The position numbers were made by a program, and so were the translations under genes. Of a DNA stretch of 64,000 nt, positions 30,338-39,761 are shown piece by piece. Location: the NCBI RefSeq assembly GCF_000420365.1, contig NZ_ATUU01000002.1, forward strand, positions 248,001 through 312,000. Reading direction: 5' to 3'. The stretch comes from Weissella halotolerans DSM 20190 (GTDB taxonomy: Bacteria; Bacillota; Bacilli; Lactobacillales; Lactobacillaceae). The notes under the pieces are model-generated. The model ran no database searches. It was not told the origin of the DNA and saw only the letters and a list, made by a program, of their open reading frames with translations. The number at the start of each line of letters is the position of its first letter. Position 1 is the stretch's first letter.

Positions 30338-31048
30338 TTATACTTCTAATTTTTCTGACGTATATACCATCGTCAGTGTAACAAAGACATATGCCTGGAT
30401 TGCACCAATAAAGAGTGAAAAGGCAATCCATACGATTGTCATTAACATTCCCGGCACAAGCGACAATAATCCCGCTGCCTTAGCAAATTGCCAAAGTAGC
30501 GCCAACACAGTTTCACCAGCGAAAATATTACCAAAAAGCCGTAAGCCTAAGGTCATATAACTGGTGAACTGATCAATCAAGTTAATTGGTAATAAAGCAG
30601 GGTACGGACTTAGAAATACTGTTTTTACATACTTTTTAAATCCTAACTGACTCACACTAAGGTAATGTGAGATACCAATTGAAATTAAGGCCAACGTTAA
30701 GGCAATTAACGGATCAGCTGTAGGACTCTTCAAAAAAGTTACGCCGTCTACACTAATATGTAAGATTAGCCCAATTTGATTAGCCATAAAAATAAACATA
30801 AATAATGTGAAAGCATAGAACTTTAAATTATTACCAATTTGATTTGGCAACGATGTCTCCACAATGCCGTTAGTAAAGTCAATGATCATTTCCAATGCAT
30901 TCTGCTTGCCCTTTGGTTTCATGGTCAACTTATGTGCCATCCAATAGAGAACAAAAAACACAATGGCCATCGTAATGGTCACTGAAATAATAACTGGCCA
31001 GTCAAATGTTAGCCCCGCAATACTAAATGATGCGGTCTTTTCACCCAC
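30338..31048 (-). CDS. atpB: ATP synthase subunit a
   Basis: Proton channel subunit, 236 residues with five or six membrane helices. The essential Arg lies in the LGLRLFGNIFAGE segment near residue 170. The start is GTG at 31048 with GGGGGTG about 8 nt upstream. First gene of the operon; no atpI precedes it. Confidence 0.97.
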   Translation of the reverse strand: MGEKTASFSIAGLTFDWPVIISVTITMAIVFFVLYWMAHKLTMKPKGKQNALEMIIDFTNGIVETSLPNQIGNNLKFYAFTLFMFIFMANQIGLILHISVDGVTFLKSPTADPLIALTLALISIGISHYLSVSQLGFKKYVKTVFLSPYPALLPINLIDQFTSYMTLGLRLFGNIFAGETVLALLWQFAKAAGLLSLVPGMLMTIVWIAFSLFIGAIQAYVFVTLTMVYTSEKLEV

Positions 31049-31121
31049 AGAGATTCACCCCCTTTTCTCCCTTTTCATTGGTAACAGTCAGTCACCTAGG
31101 TGGCTCCGTCATCAATATATC

Positions 31122-31127
31122 ATTATA
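31122..31127 (-). promoter_or_regulatory. -10 box of the ATP synthase operon
   Basis: Perfect TATAAT about 75 bp before atpB; the -35 is unclear at standard spacing. A CACCTAGGTG palindrome lies just downstream in the leader (31094-31103). Confidence 0.6.
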
Positions 31128-31288
31128 CTAACCTCTTCCATTTTGATTTTCAATTAAAAAAATTTGCAGTTTAGATATTGTGAATATACAAAGACTAGGC
31201 AGATAGGTGTTTGGTTCTTTTTTTCACAAACTTTTTTTATCCAACTTGTTTGTAGAGGCTATAGACTGGTATTTAGCCCGACATTAGG

Positions 31289-31321
31289 AAAAGGTCTGTT
31301 TGTTTAACAAACAGACCTTTT
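31289..31321 (-). terminator. Terminator of the uracil permease gene
   Basis: Near-perfect 14-bp inverted repeat with arms AAAAGGTCTGTTTG and CAAACAGACCTTTT, ending in T. It is symmetrical and works in principle on both strands. The stretch 31142-31288 between it and the atp promoter is AT-rich and holds nothing I recognise. Confidence 0.9.
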
Positions 31322-31333
31322 ATGTTTATCTGA

Positions 31334-32626
31334 TTATGAATGTAGTTGACGCTCTGATGCTGCTTCCTGAGGCAAAACTAAATTAAGAACAATGCCTAGG
31401 ACCGTTGCAATCGCAACCCCAGAAAACTGTACTACCTGACTGCCTGTTCCCACCTGCAAGTAGGCATTTCCAATACCAATTACCAACACAGCTGAAGCAA
31501 TCATCAAATTGCGCTTTAGATTAAAATCAACTTTGTTTTCAACCAAAATACGTAACCCTGAGGCTGCAATGACCCCGAATAGTAAAAAGGAGACACCACC
31601 AGTTACTGCACCTGGAATAGACTGAATGAGGGCTGATAACTTACCAACAAATGAGAAGGCAATCGCAAATAGCGCTGCCCCAATCAAAACATACACGGAA
31701 TGCACCTTGGTAATAGCCATAACCCCAATGTTTTCACCGTACGATGTCACAGAAGGACCACCAACTAAGCCGGCAAAGATGGAGGCCGCGCCGTCGCCGG
31801 CCAGCGTACGGTGTAGACCCGGATTCTTAATAAAGTCCCGGCCAGTTAATTCATCTAAGACCATTAAATGTCCCAAGTGCTCAGTAATCGTTACTAAGGC
31901 AATTGGTGCCATAACAATAATGGCATTCCAATACATATGCGGCTGGTAATCAATAAAGGGAATATCAAAATCTGGCCAAGCTAGCCAGGCAGCCTCAGTC
32001 ACTGGTTTCAAGTCGACTAGGCCAAACCAAAGCGCAAAGAGATAACCAACCACGATACCCAATAGAATAGGAATTAACCCCATAAACCCTGATAAGTACA
32101 TATTAAAGAATATAGTCACACCTAGGGTAATCATTGCTACCGCAAAAACTCGCAAATCATAATGACCGTTTAGCACTGTTGCTGATTGAGCCGCAGAAGA
32201 AGATAATGATAATCCAATAACCATAATAATTGGGCCCACCACAATCGGTGGTAATAAGCGCTCAATCCAATCGGTACCAATGAGTGCCACAACTGCCGCC
32301 ACAATTAAATAAACAACCCCCACAGCAATCACACCGGCAGCCACGCCAGGGTAACCTGTCGTCTTCATTAACGATACCATCGGTACAATAAAGGCGAAGG
32401 ATGACCCCATATAAGCTGGAATCTTTTTCTTAGTAATCCAAATATGTAATAAGGTACCCACCCCAGAAGAAAACAATGCAATTCCGGGATTCAAACCAAC
32501 TAATAGAGGTACGAGAACCGTCGACCCAAACATTGAAAACATATGTTGTAAGGACAGGCCTAACCACTGGAAGAATTTTGGCCGATCATCAACATCTAAG
32601 ACAACATCATGTACTTGCTTCGTCAT
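31334..32626 (-). CDS. pyrP: Uracil permease, NCS2/UraA family
   Basis: Proton-coupled uracil importer, 430 residues, about 14 membrane segments including the half-helices of the NCS2 fold. The family motifs are visible: the AGDGAASIFAGLVGGPSVTSYGEN region near residue 280 and the TITEHLGHLMVLDELTGRDF segment near 250 with the substrate-binding Glu. It works with upp, which lies upstream on the same strand, to salvage uracil. Expression is expected to be controlled by the PyrR attenuator in its leader. Confidence 0.95.
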   Translation of the reverse strand: MTKQVHDVVLDVDDRPKFFQWLGLSLQHMFSMFGSTVLVPLLVGLNPGIALFSSGVGTLLHIWITKKKIPAYMGSSFAFIVPMVSLMKTTGYPGVAAGVIAVGVVYLIVAAVVALIGTDWIERLLPPIVVGPIIMVIGLSLSSSAAQSATVLNGHYDLRVFAVAMITLGVTIFFNMYLSGFMGLIPILLGIVVGYLFALWFGLVDLKPVTEAAWLAWPDFDIPFIDYQPHMYWNAIIVMAPIALVTITEHLGHLMVLDELTGRDFIKNPGLHRTLAGDGAASIFAGLVGGPSVTSYGENIGVMAITKVHSVYVLIGAALFAIAFSFVGKLSALIQSIPGAVTGGVSFLLFGVIAASGLRILVENKVDFNLKRNLMIASAVLVIGIGNAYLQVGTGSQVVQFSGVAIATVLGIVLNLVLPQEAASERQLHS

Positions 32627-32659
32627 TTTCTCTCCTTCAATTTAAAAAACGGTGGTAGC

Positions 32660-32757
32660 AAAAAGAGCTGGTCCCCGCAGGTACCAGCTCTAGCTAAGTT
32701 CGATTAATTCATGAACCAACAAGAATAGTAGCTGCTTATCAGTCTCACAGGACTGGT
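32660..32757 (-). promoter_or_regulatory. PyrR-dependent transcription attenuator
   Basis: The leader carries a PyrR-binding loop, AGTCCTGTGAGACTG at 32754-32740, close to the consensus ARUCCNGNGAGGYU. It is followed by an intrinsic terminator with arms AGAGCTGGT and ACCAGCTCT (32691-32664) and five T. ACCAG in the PyrR hairpin is complementary to CTGGT in the terminator, the expected antiterminator competition. UMP-bound PyrR should therefore stop transcription before the permease gene. Confidence 0.85.
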
Positions 32758-32781
32758 TTAAAGCACAACAAATTTTTATTT

Positions 32782-32810
32782 AGTATACGCTACCCTTCAT
32801 TAAAGAGCAA
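32782..32810 (-). promoter_or_regulatory. Promoter of the uracil permease gene
   Basis: -35 TTGCTC at 32810-32805, spacer 17 bp, -10 TATACT at 32787-32782. The start is about 20 nt before the PyrR loop. Confidence 0.7.
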
Positions 32811-32812
32811 GC

Positions 32813-33223
32813 CTAATAGCTTATCACTTCAGCTGGTTCCACAAAGGAATCCAATAAGAGTGAAGCAGCTTGAATCTCAATAATGACTTCATCTTCTGGA
32901 TGTGGATGTCCCTGTTTAAAGCCTTCGCTATCAGCAAACAGTGGCGCAATCTCAGGCCACGTTTTTGATGACACGCTGGCCCTTGCTTGATTGGTTGAAA
33001 TACGCTTACCCCCTGGACCAGGGAAAGTTACAAAGGCGACTTGTTTATTGTGTTGGATTTGCGCTAATTTTGGTGTTTTCGGTGCAGAAACAACATAAAA
33101 GATATTTTCTGCTTTTGCATCTTGGGCAAACCCAACCACCCGCACAGATGGTTGCTCGTCCACGGCGGTTCCTAATACCATCATGTGCTGGGCCGCTGCC
33201 ACATACTCTGTCAACTTAGTCAT
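32813..33223 (-). CDS. Pyridoxamine 5'-phosphate oxidase-like small protein
   Basis: A 136-residue protein of the split-barrel FMN-binding family (IFYVVSAPKTPKLAQIQHNKQVAFVTF core). Such single-domain members usually bind flavin, but the physiological reaction is unknown. It stands alone, between the upp terminator and the uracil permease leader. Confidence 0.8.
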   Translation of the reverse strand: MTKLTEYVAAAQHMMVLGTAVDEQPSVRVVGFAQDAKAENIFYVVSAPKTPKLAQIQHNKQVAFVTFPGPGGKRISTNQARASVSSKTWPEIAPLFADSEGFKQGHPHPEDEVIIEIQAASLLLDSFVEPAEVISY

Positions 33224-33299
33224 CCTAATCCCCTCTCTAGTTCAGTTGTTTACATTACTTACTTCTTTTAGTCTAGCAGGTTGATGAGTAAAAGCCTAC

Positions 33300-33330
33300 A
33301 AAAAAAGTAGCAGCGTTAACCACTACTACT
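33300..33330 (-). terminator. Terminator after upp
   Basis: Minus-strand arms AGTAGTAGT and GCTGCTACT (two wobbles) followed by seven T. Confidence 0.8.
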
Positions 33331-33337
33331 GATTCCT

Positions 33338-33973
<636 letters not shown>

Positions 33974-33991
33974 TTATCTCCAAATCTAGCC

Positions 33992-35242
33992 TTAATTGGC
34001 GTATTCAATCTGATCAAGTGGGAATTGCGCAGTTAAATCAAGCACGGCTTGCTTTACTTGTGCCAAGACCTGTTCATCCTCTGGATGACGTAAAACAGTC
34101 AAAATTAAGTTAGCCACCGTCCGTGCTTGTTCTTCTTTAAAGCCGCGCGTAGTGATCGCTGGCGTGCCAATTCGAATTCCAGAGGTTACAAAAGGGCTAC
34201 GCGGTTCATTTGGAATCGCCTCTTTATTCGTCGTAATGTGCACACTGTCTAAGAGTTGTTGGACTTTTTTCCCTGACAAACCGGTCTTAGTTAAGTCCAG
34301 GTTAAAAAGATGATTATCAGTACCACCAGAGACCACGCGCACGTCATCGGCGGCGGCGAAAACATCCGCCATTGCCTTGGCATTGGCAACCACCTGACGA
34401 CCATATTCCTTAAATTCTGGTTGCATGGCCTCATAAAGGGCAGCCGCTTTACCCGCAATAACATGCTCAAGCGGCCCACCTTGAGTACCTGGGAAGATGG
34501 CTGAATTTAATTGCTTAGCTAGATCTGCTTTGGCTAGAATCATACCACCCCGCGGACCGCGCAACGTTTTATGAGTAGTGGTTGTAACGACATCCGCAAT
34601 TCCCACTGGTGAGGGGTGCACACCAGCTGCAACTAATCCGGCAATATGCGCCATATCAACCATTAGGTAGGCTCCCACCGAATCGGCGATCGCTCTAAAA
34701 CGGTCAAAGTCAATAAAGCGTGAGTAAGCCGAAGCACCCGCTACAATCAACTTAGGGTGATACTCATCAGCTAAACGTTGTACCTGATCGTAGTCAATGC
34801 GTTCATTTTCATCCAACCCATACTCATGAAAATGATACATTTTTCCAGAAAAGTTCACCGCCGCACCATGGGTTAAGTGCCCACCTTCATTTAAGCCCAT
34901 TCCCAAGACTTCATCGCCTGCATCTAATAAGGCTGCATAGACGGCCGCATTAGCCTGAGACCCAGAATGTGGTTGCACATTCGCATAGTCAGCCCCAAAT
35001 AAAGTCTTGGCGCGATCAATCGCCAACTGTTCAACTTGATCGACATATTCTGTACCACCATAATACCGCTTGCCTGGGTACCCTTCAGCATATTTATTTG
35101 TCAAAATACTTCCTTGAGCAGCCTTCACCCCGGCTGAAGCAATATTTTCTGAGGCAATTAATTCTATATTATGCTCTTGTCGATCACTTTCGCGGTCAAC
35201 AGCAGCCCACAACTCTGGATCAAATTGGCGATAATCGGTCAT
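33992..35242 (-). CDS. glyA: Serine hydroxymethyltransferase
   Basis: PLP enzyme that interconverts serine and glycine and loads one-carbon units on tetrahydrofolate. About 416 residues. The PLP lysine is in [13 protein letters not shown] near residue 226. The start [12 protein letters not shown] at 35242 was chosen over 35269 because GAGGAGG is 8 nt upstream. A short inverted repeat (arms AGGTAAT and ATTACCT, 35275-35292) lies in the gap after sua5 and may slow or protect the transcript. Confidence 0.98.
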   Translation of the reverse strand: MTDYRQFDPELWAAVDRESDRQEHNIELIASENIASAGVKAAQGSILTNKYAEGYPGKRYYGGTEYVDQVEQLAIDRAKTLFGADYANVQPHSGSQANAAVYAALLDAGDEVLGMGLNEGGHLTHGAAVNFSGKMYHFHEYGLDENERIDYDQVQRLADEYHPKLIVAGASAYSRFIDFDRFRAIADSVGAYLMVDMAHIAGLVAAGVHPSPVGIADVVTTTTHKTLRGPRGGMILAKADLAKQLNSAIFPGTQGGPLEHVIAGKAAALYEAMQPEFKEYGRQVVANAKAMADVFAAADDVRVVSGGTDNHLFNLDLTKTGLSGKKVQQLLDSVHITTNKEAIPNEPRSPFVTSGIRIGTPAITTRGFKEEQARTVANLILTVLRHPEDEQVLAQVKQAVLDLTAQFPLDQIEYAN

Positions 35243-35313
35243 CTTGAACTCCTCCTCAGCTAACATCATTAATCAGGTAATTGGTATTACCTACAATCAT
35301 AACCAACTAGACA

Positions 35314-36342
35314 TTAATCTGTCCATAACTCACTTGCAAAATGACCTCCGGAAGCCTTACCTAACCGATTATTATAGGCCGCATTCTCTGATTGAGCAGG
35401 CATAGAGGCAACTAAAATCGTTTGCACCTCTTTTTGGTCATCAAAGTACCGTAAACCTGCAAACAGATTGGCTGCCGCACTGCGGGCATCATCTCCCAGT
35501 GACCAAACAAAATCCATGCCCGCCAACTGATGTTTTGCAATCAATGCATTGGGCAACATTAAACCAACCGGTGATAATTGGTCTTGGGCCCACACAATGG
35601 CCTGCGTCCACTCATCATCTCCAACCATATAAACGGCCTTATCTGGGGCATAATGGCGATACTTCATTCCCGGCGCTTTAGGCGCTTCACTAGGATCAAG
35701 AACCCGACTTTGGGACATGACAGAGCGTCCTAGTGCTTCTTCAATTGCTTCTGGTGTAATCCATCCTGGGCGCAACACTGTGGGCATATCCGTTGATAAG
35801 TCGATTACTGTTGACTCAACCCCAATCTTAGTAGGACCATCATCAAGAACACCCGCAATTTTGCCATGTAAATCATGATAAACATGCTTAGCTAAGGTTG
35901 GTGAAGGACGACCCGAAGTATTTGCTGAGGGGCCAACCAGCGGACTACCCACTTGGCGGATGAGGTCACGCGTTAAATCATTAGCAGGTAAGCGTACGGC
36001 CACTGTATCAAGACCACCAGTTACTGTTTTTGACAGCACACCAGGAACAACCGGCAAAATCATAGTCATAGGTCCAGGCCAAAAGGTTGCCATTAACGTT
36101 TTGGCCCATTCGTTTACCTGTGCAAAATCACTAACTTGTTCAACATCCGCAACATGTACGATCAAAGGATTATCAGAGGGACGTCCCTTAGCCGTATAGA
36201 CCTTGCCAACTGCCCGCTCATTGTAGGCATCTGCACCTAATCCATAAACTGTTTCTGTCGGAAACGAGACTAGTGCCCCCCTTTTAAGTGCCTTAACCGC
36301 ATCTGGCAATTCCTCTGCTGTCCATATCTTCGTTTCAACCAT
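35314..36342 (-). CDS. L-threonylcarbamoyladenylate synthase, Sua5 type
   Basis: Makes the TC-AMP intermediate for the t6A modification of tRNAs that read ANN codons. 342 residues: an N-terminal YrdC domain (KRGALVSFPTETVYGLGADA near residue 20, KGRPSDNPLIVHV near 52) and a C-terminal Sua5 domain, so it is the two-domain form rather than TsaC. It follows prmC by 6 bp; GGGAGG within the end of prmC serves as ribosome binding site. Confidence 0.95.
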   Translation of the reverse strand: MVETKIWTAEELPDAVKALKRGALVSFPTETVYGLGADAYNERAVGKVYTAKGRPSDNPLIVHVADVEQVSDFAQVNEWAKTLMATFWPGPMTMILPVVPGVLSKTVTGGLDTVAVRLPANDLTRDLIRQVGSPLVGPSANTSGRPSPTLAKHVYHDLHGKIAGVLDDGPTKIGVESTVIDLSTDMPTVLRPGWITPEAIEEALGRSVMSQSRVLDPSEAPKAPGMKYRHYAPDKAVYMVGDDEWTQAIVWAQDQLSPVGLMLPNALIAKHQLAGMDFVWSLGDDARSAAANLFAGLRYFDDQKEVQTILVASMPAQSENAAYNNRLGKASGGHFASELWTD

Positions 36343-36348
36343 TCTATT

Positions 36349-37209
36349 TTATGCCTCCCGCTTGAGCTGAACCATTCGATCATGGCCACTCATATCTTGT
36401 TTTAATTTTACACTTACATGTGGCAATTGTTTGAATAGCTTTACCACTGCTGGTCCTTGTTGATAACCAATTTCAAAATAGGCCTGACCGCCAACCTTTA
36501 GATGCTCTAAAAGCTGTTGGGCTAACGCCTCATAAACAGCTAAACCGTCATGATCAGCAAAAAGGGCTAAGGCTGGTTCATAATCTAAGACCGACTGATC
36601 CATTGCAGTCTTTTCGTTTTCACTAATATAAGGTGGGTTAGAAATAATTAAGTCAAATTCAGGCTTAATATTAGTAAATAAATCACTCTCTACAAACTCA
36701 ACAGCAGCCCCTAGCCGCTGTGCATTGAGTTTAGCAACTGACAAGGCCGATCTAGAAACATCACTCACCGTCACCACCCAATGCGGACGTTCATTAGCCA
36801 CTGTTATGGCAATAGCGCCCGACCCTGTTCCAAGGTCTAAGACCTGAACAGGGGCAAGCGGCGAAAAACTATCCAAGGCCCAGGCAACCAACTCCTCCGT
36901 TTCCTGCCGTGGAATGAGGACGCGCTCATCTACCACAAATTCACGACCAAAAAAGGCTGCTTGGCCTAGCGCGTACTGAACTGGCTGACCAGCCTTAATT
37001 TTCTTGATTGCCTCTTTGAAATGGGTAAGTACATCATCAGCTAAGACAGTATTAACATTATTTGCTAACTGCGCATAATTCCACTCCATTAGACCGGTTA
37101 GCACATAATCCACCTGGGCCTGCCGTTCAACATCATCAACAATAAAGGGTTCTAATTGCCAAAGTCCCCATTCACGGGCAGCTGCAATTGTCCATTCGTC
37201 TTCAAACAT
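36349..37209 (-). CDS. prmC: Peptide chain release factor N5-glutamine methyltransferase
   Basis: Methylates the Gln of the GGQ motif in release factors; its substrate RF1 is encoded 3 bp upstream. 286 residues: a helical N-terminal domain, motif I DLGTGSGAIA near residue 122 and the NPPY catalytic motif near residue 191 that clamps the glutamine amide. The ribosome binding site is weak, suggesting translational coupling to prfA. Confidence 0.97.
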   Translation of the reverse strand: MFEDEWTIAAAREWGLWQLEPFIVDDVERQAQVDYVLTGLMEWNYAQLANNVNTVLADDVLTHFKEAIKKIKAGQPVQYALGQAAFFGREFVVDERVLIPRQETEELVAWALDSFSPLAPVQVLDLGTGSGAIAITVANERPHWVVTVSDVSRSALSVAKLNAQRLGAAVEFVESDLFTNIKPEFDLIISNPPYISENEKTAMDQSVLDYEPALALFADHDGLAVYEALAQQLLEHLKVGGQAYFEIGYQQGPAVVKLFKQLPHVSVKLKQDMSGHDRMVQLKREA

Positions 37210-37212
37210 AGG

Positions 37213-38295
37213 CTAGCCTTGACTCATGTTTTCAAGTTTAGCGGCTTGATCAGCAATAATTAAGGGGTCAATCACGTCTGCCAATTCACCATTCATGATA
37301 CGATCCAATTTATTCAAGGACAAACCAATGCGGTGGTCTGTTACCCGATTTTGTGGGTAATTATAGGTGCGGATCCGTTCTGAACGGTCCCCGGTTCCAA
37401 CAGCTGTTTTACGCTGTTCTGCATACTCGGCTTCATTTTCTGAAGCATAGTAGTCATATACACGCTGCTTCAAAATTTCCATGGCCTTGGCCCGGTTCTG
37501 TTGTTGTGAACGTTGGTCTTGCATCGCTACCACAATCCCAGTTGGCAAATGCGTCATTCGTACGGCAGATGATGTCTTATTGATATGCTGCCCACCAGCA
37601 CCTGATGAGCGGTAAACATCAACACGTAGATCCTTATCCTCAATTTCAATATCCACGTCCTCATACTCAGGCATTACGCCAACCGTAGCCGTTGAGGTGT
37701 GGACACGTCCAGCTGATTCAGTTTCTGGTACTCGTTGCACACGGTGCGCACCATTTTCAAACTTTAACTTAGAGTAAACATTCTCCCCAGTAATCATCAG
37801 CACAATTTCTTTATAGCCACCAATTTCAGTCCGATTTTCATCGATTACTTCTACCTGCCACTTTTGTCGTTCGGCATAGCGGCTATACATATCATATAGG
37901 TCGGCGGCAAACAAGGCCCCTTCATCGCCCCCAGCAGCACCATGAATTTCCATAATGATGTTTTTATCATCATTAGGATCCTTAGGTAGCAGGAGCACTT
38001 TTAGTTCTTCTTCCAAAGATTCCTGTTGCTCAGTAAGCTCTTTCAACTCTTCTTTGGTCATCTCCTCTAATTCAGGATCATTCGTTTCAGCCAGTAATTC
38101 CTTGTCACCTTTGATTTCATGCATAACGGCTTCGTATTTTTTGTAAACTTCAACCGTCTCACGTAATTGCCCCTCTTCTTTAGACAACTTCAAAAAGCGC
38201 TTGGTATCAGCAATAATTTCTGGGTCTGAAATTAATTCGTTTACTTCATCATAACGGTCGACTAATGACTGCACACGCTCAAAAATATCATTCAT
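37213..38295 (-). CDS. prfA: Peptide chain release factor 1
   Basis: Ends translation at UAA and UAG. 360 residues. The anticodon-like PxT loop region is around residue 185, and the GGQ motif (SSGAGGQHINKT) is near residue 233 within the hydrolysis domain. It is preceded by AAAGGAAAT and followed directly by the gene for its methylase. Confidence 0.98.
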   Translation of the reverse strand: MNDIFERVQSLVDRYDEVNELISDPEIIADTKRFLKLSKEEGQLRETVEVYKKYEAVMHEIKGDKELLAETNDPELEEMTKEELKELTEQQESLEEELKVLLLPKDPNDDKNIIMEIHGAAGGDEGALFAADLYDMYSRYAERQKWQVEVIDENRTEIGGYKEIVLMITGENVYSKLKFENGAHRVQRVPETESAGRVHTSTATVGVMPEYEDVDIEIEDKDLRVDVYRSSGAGGQHINKTSSAVRMTHLPTGIVVAMQDQRSQQQNRAKAMEILKQRVYDYYASENEAEYAEQRKTAVGTGDRSERIRTYNYPQNRVTDHRIGLSLNKLDRIMNGELADVIDPLIIADQAAKLENMSQG

Positions 38296-38310
38296 ATAGT
38301 TTAATTTCCT

Positions 38311-38937
38311 TTATTTATCTCTGATTTCATTTAAAAATGACTTTGGGGTTACCCGCTTAGCTAAGGCTGCTAAATCAGGATGATTATAGTGGTAACGACA
38401 AACTGGCAAATAACTGTCATCCCCGCCAATCTGCACTTGTTCCCCTTCATAAACCGGTTGGCCATCCGACAAACGCAGATTCATCGTCGCCTTGCGTCCA
38501 CAGAAGGAGCAGAGTGTTTTCATCTCTTCAATTTTATCAGCATAGATTAACAGGGCTTCTGAGCCGGGAAATAATTGATTAAAAGCATCATTTTTTAAGC
38601 CAAAGGTCAGTACTGGAATCCCCAGCTCATCTACTACCTGAGCCAACTGTAAGACCTGGGTCTTGGTCATAAATTGAGCTTCATCAATTAAGACCGCCGC
38701 AATATCTGACCTTTGTTCATTAATCAAATCAAACAAATTATCAGTCTCATTAATTGCTTCGGCTGGACGAGTTAGTCCAATTCTAGAAGCAATTTCCCCC
38801 ACCTGGGTTCGATTGTCCAAGGCACTCGTCAGCAACAAGACCTGTCGCCCCTGGGTTTCATAATTATGCGCAACCTTTAAAATTTCAATGCTTTTCCCTG
38901 ATGCCATTGCACCATAACGAAAAAATAGTTGGGCCAT
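38311..38937 (-). CDS. tdk: Thymidine kinase (type II)
   Basis: Phosphorylates thymidine to dTMP. About 208 residues: P-loop GAMASGKS at residues 9-16, DEAQF motif near residue 90, and a C-terminal zinc site (CSFC, then CRYH). The start MAQLFFRYGAMASGKS at 38937 was preferred to 38982 because AAGGGGGAAG precedes it and the family begins here. First gene of the operon running to upp. Confidence 0.97.
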   Translation of the reverse strand: MAQLFFRYGAMASGKSIEILKVAHNYETQGRQVLLLTSALDNRTQVGEIASRIGLTRPAEAINETDNLFDLINEQRSDIAAVLIDEAQFMTKTQVLQLAQVVDELGIPVLTFGLKNDAFNQLFPGSEALLIYADKIEEMKTLCSFCGRKATMNLRLSDGQPVYEGEQVQIGGDDSYLPVCRYHYNHPDLAALAKRVTPKSFLNEIRDK

Positions 38938-38957
38938 CTGCTTCCCCCTTATCAACT

Positions 38958-38973
38958 CAATCAAACTTGATTG
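38958..38973 (-). promoter_or_regulatory. Inverted repeat in the tdk leader
   Basis: Perfect 7-bp arms CAATCAA and TTGATTG with a 2-bp centre, placed between the -10 box and the ribosome binding site of tdk. It could be a repressor operator; a 2-base centre is too short for a stable RNA loop without opening inner pairs. Confidence 0.4.
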
Positions 38974-38987
38974 GACACTCATATATC

Positions 38988-38993
38988 AGTATA
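38988..38993 (-). promoter_or_regulatory. -10 box of the tdk operon
   Basis: TATACT on the minus strand about 50 bp before tdk. The -35 is weak. Confidence 0.5.
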
Positions 38994-39009
38994 GCGAACT
39001 TCAAACTAT

Positions 39010-39046
39010 AAAAAAAGGGCATGTCTCAATCGGAGACGGCCCTTTT
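39010..39046 (-). terminator. Terminator of murT-gatD
   Basis: Minus-strand arms AAAAGGGCCGTCTC and GAGACATGCCCTTTT (one 1-2 nt mismatch) followed by T. Confidence 0.85.
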
Positions 39047-39050
39047 TGTG

Positions 39051-39758
39051 TTAGAAGTATTCTGGTTCAATTTTAGCAATTTGATCAGCCCATGCGACTT
39101 CTGGATACCGCCGTTTTAAGATGGTTTCCAACACACGTAAGGTTAAATTACCGTTACGCGTAAATATAGGCCCATGAAAGTAGGTCCCATACACATTTTT
39201 ATAGACTAATCCTTCGCCCCCATCTTCACCATTGTTTCCGTGACCTTTCAAAACCTGGCCAAGTGGTCGCTCCTTATCATCCAAGAAAGTGCGTCCCTGA
39301 TGGTTCTCAAAGCCATGGTAAATATCCCCATTGGTTGGATCCTTAATTTCAATATTACCAATAAAGCGGTCATCAGGTTGATTCAGAGTATAGTGGTCCA
39401 TGGCATGAATACCTTCAACCCGGCTGCCATCCGCTAGCAGAAAGTATTGTCCCAGTAATTGAAAACCACCACAAACCCCTAATAAAGGTCCGCCAGCTTC
39501 AATATAGCGTTTAATAGCAGGGGCCTTATTCGGTAAATCAGCAGACACAACTTGCTCTTCATAGTCTTGTCCACCACCGAACAGGACAAAATCATACTTA
39601 TTCTCTTCAAAATCATTTTCTAGGGAGACTAGCGTTGTGTTTAAGGCCACATCCAGTTGCTGTGCATAATAGCCTAACGCCACGATGTTGCCATAGTCAC
39701 CATAAGTGTTCATCAAGTCACCATACAAATGCGCTACATTAATCTGATACTTTGCCAT
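39051..39758 (-). CDS. gatD: Lipid II isoglutaminyl synthase, glutaminase subunit GatD
   Basis: Class I glutamine amidotransferase that supplies ammonia to MurT for amidation of D-Glu at position 2 of the stem peptide. 235 residues. Nucleophile Cys96 in GVCGGFQLLG and catalytic His195 in YFHGPIF. It starts 3 bp after murT with GGAGG in the overlap region, so the two subunits are made together. Amidated lipid II is the preferred substrate for transpeptidation in Gram-positives. Confidence 0.95.
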   Translation of the reverse strand: MAKYQINVAHLYGDLMNTYGDYGNIVALGYYAQQLDVALNTTLVSLENDFEENKYDFVLFGGGQDYEEQVVSADLPNKAPAIKRYIEAGGPLLGVCGGFQLLGQYFLLADGSRVEGIHAMDHYTLNQPDDRFIGNIEIKDPTNGDIYHGFENHQGRTFLDDKERPLGQVLKGHGNNGEDGGEGLVYKNVYGTYFHGPIFTRNGNLTLRVLETILKRRYPEVAWADQIAKIEPEYF

Positions 39759-39761
39759 GGC

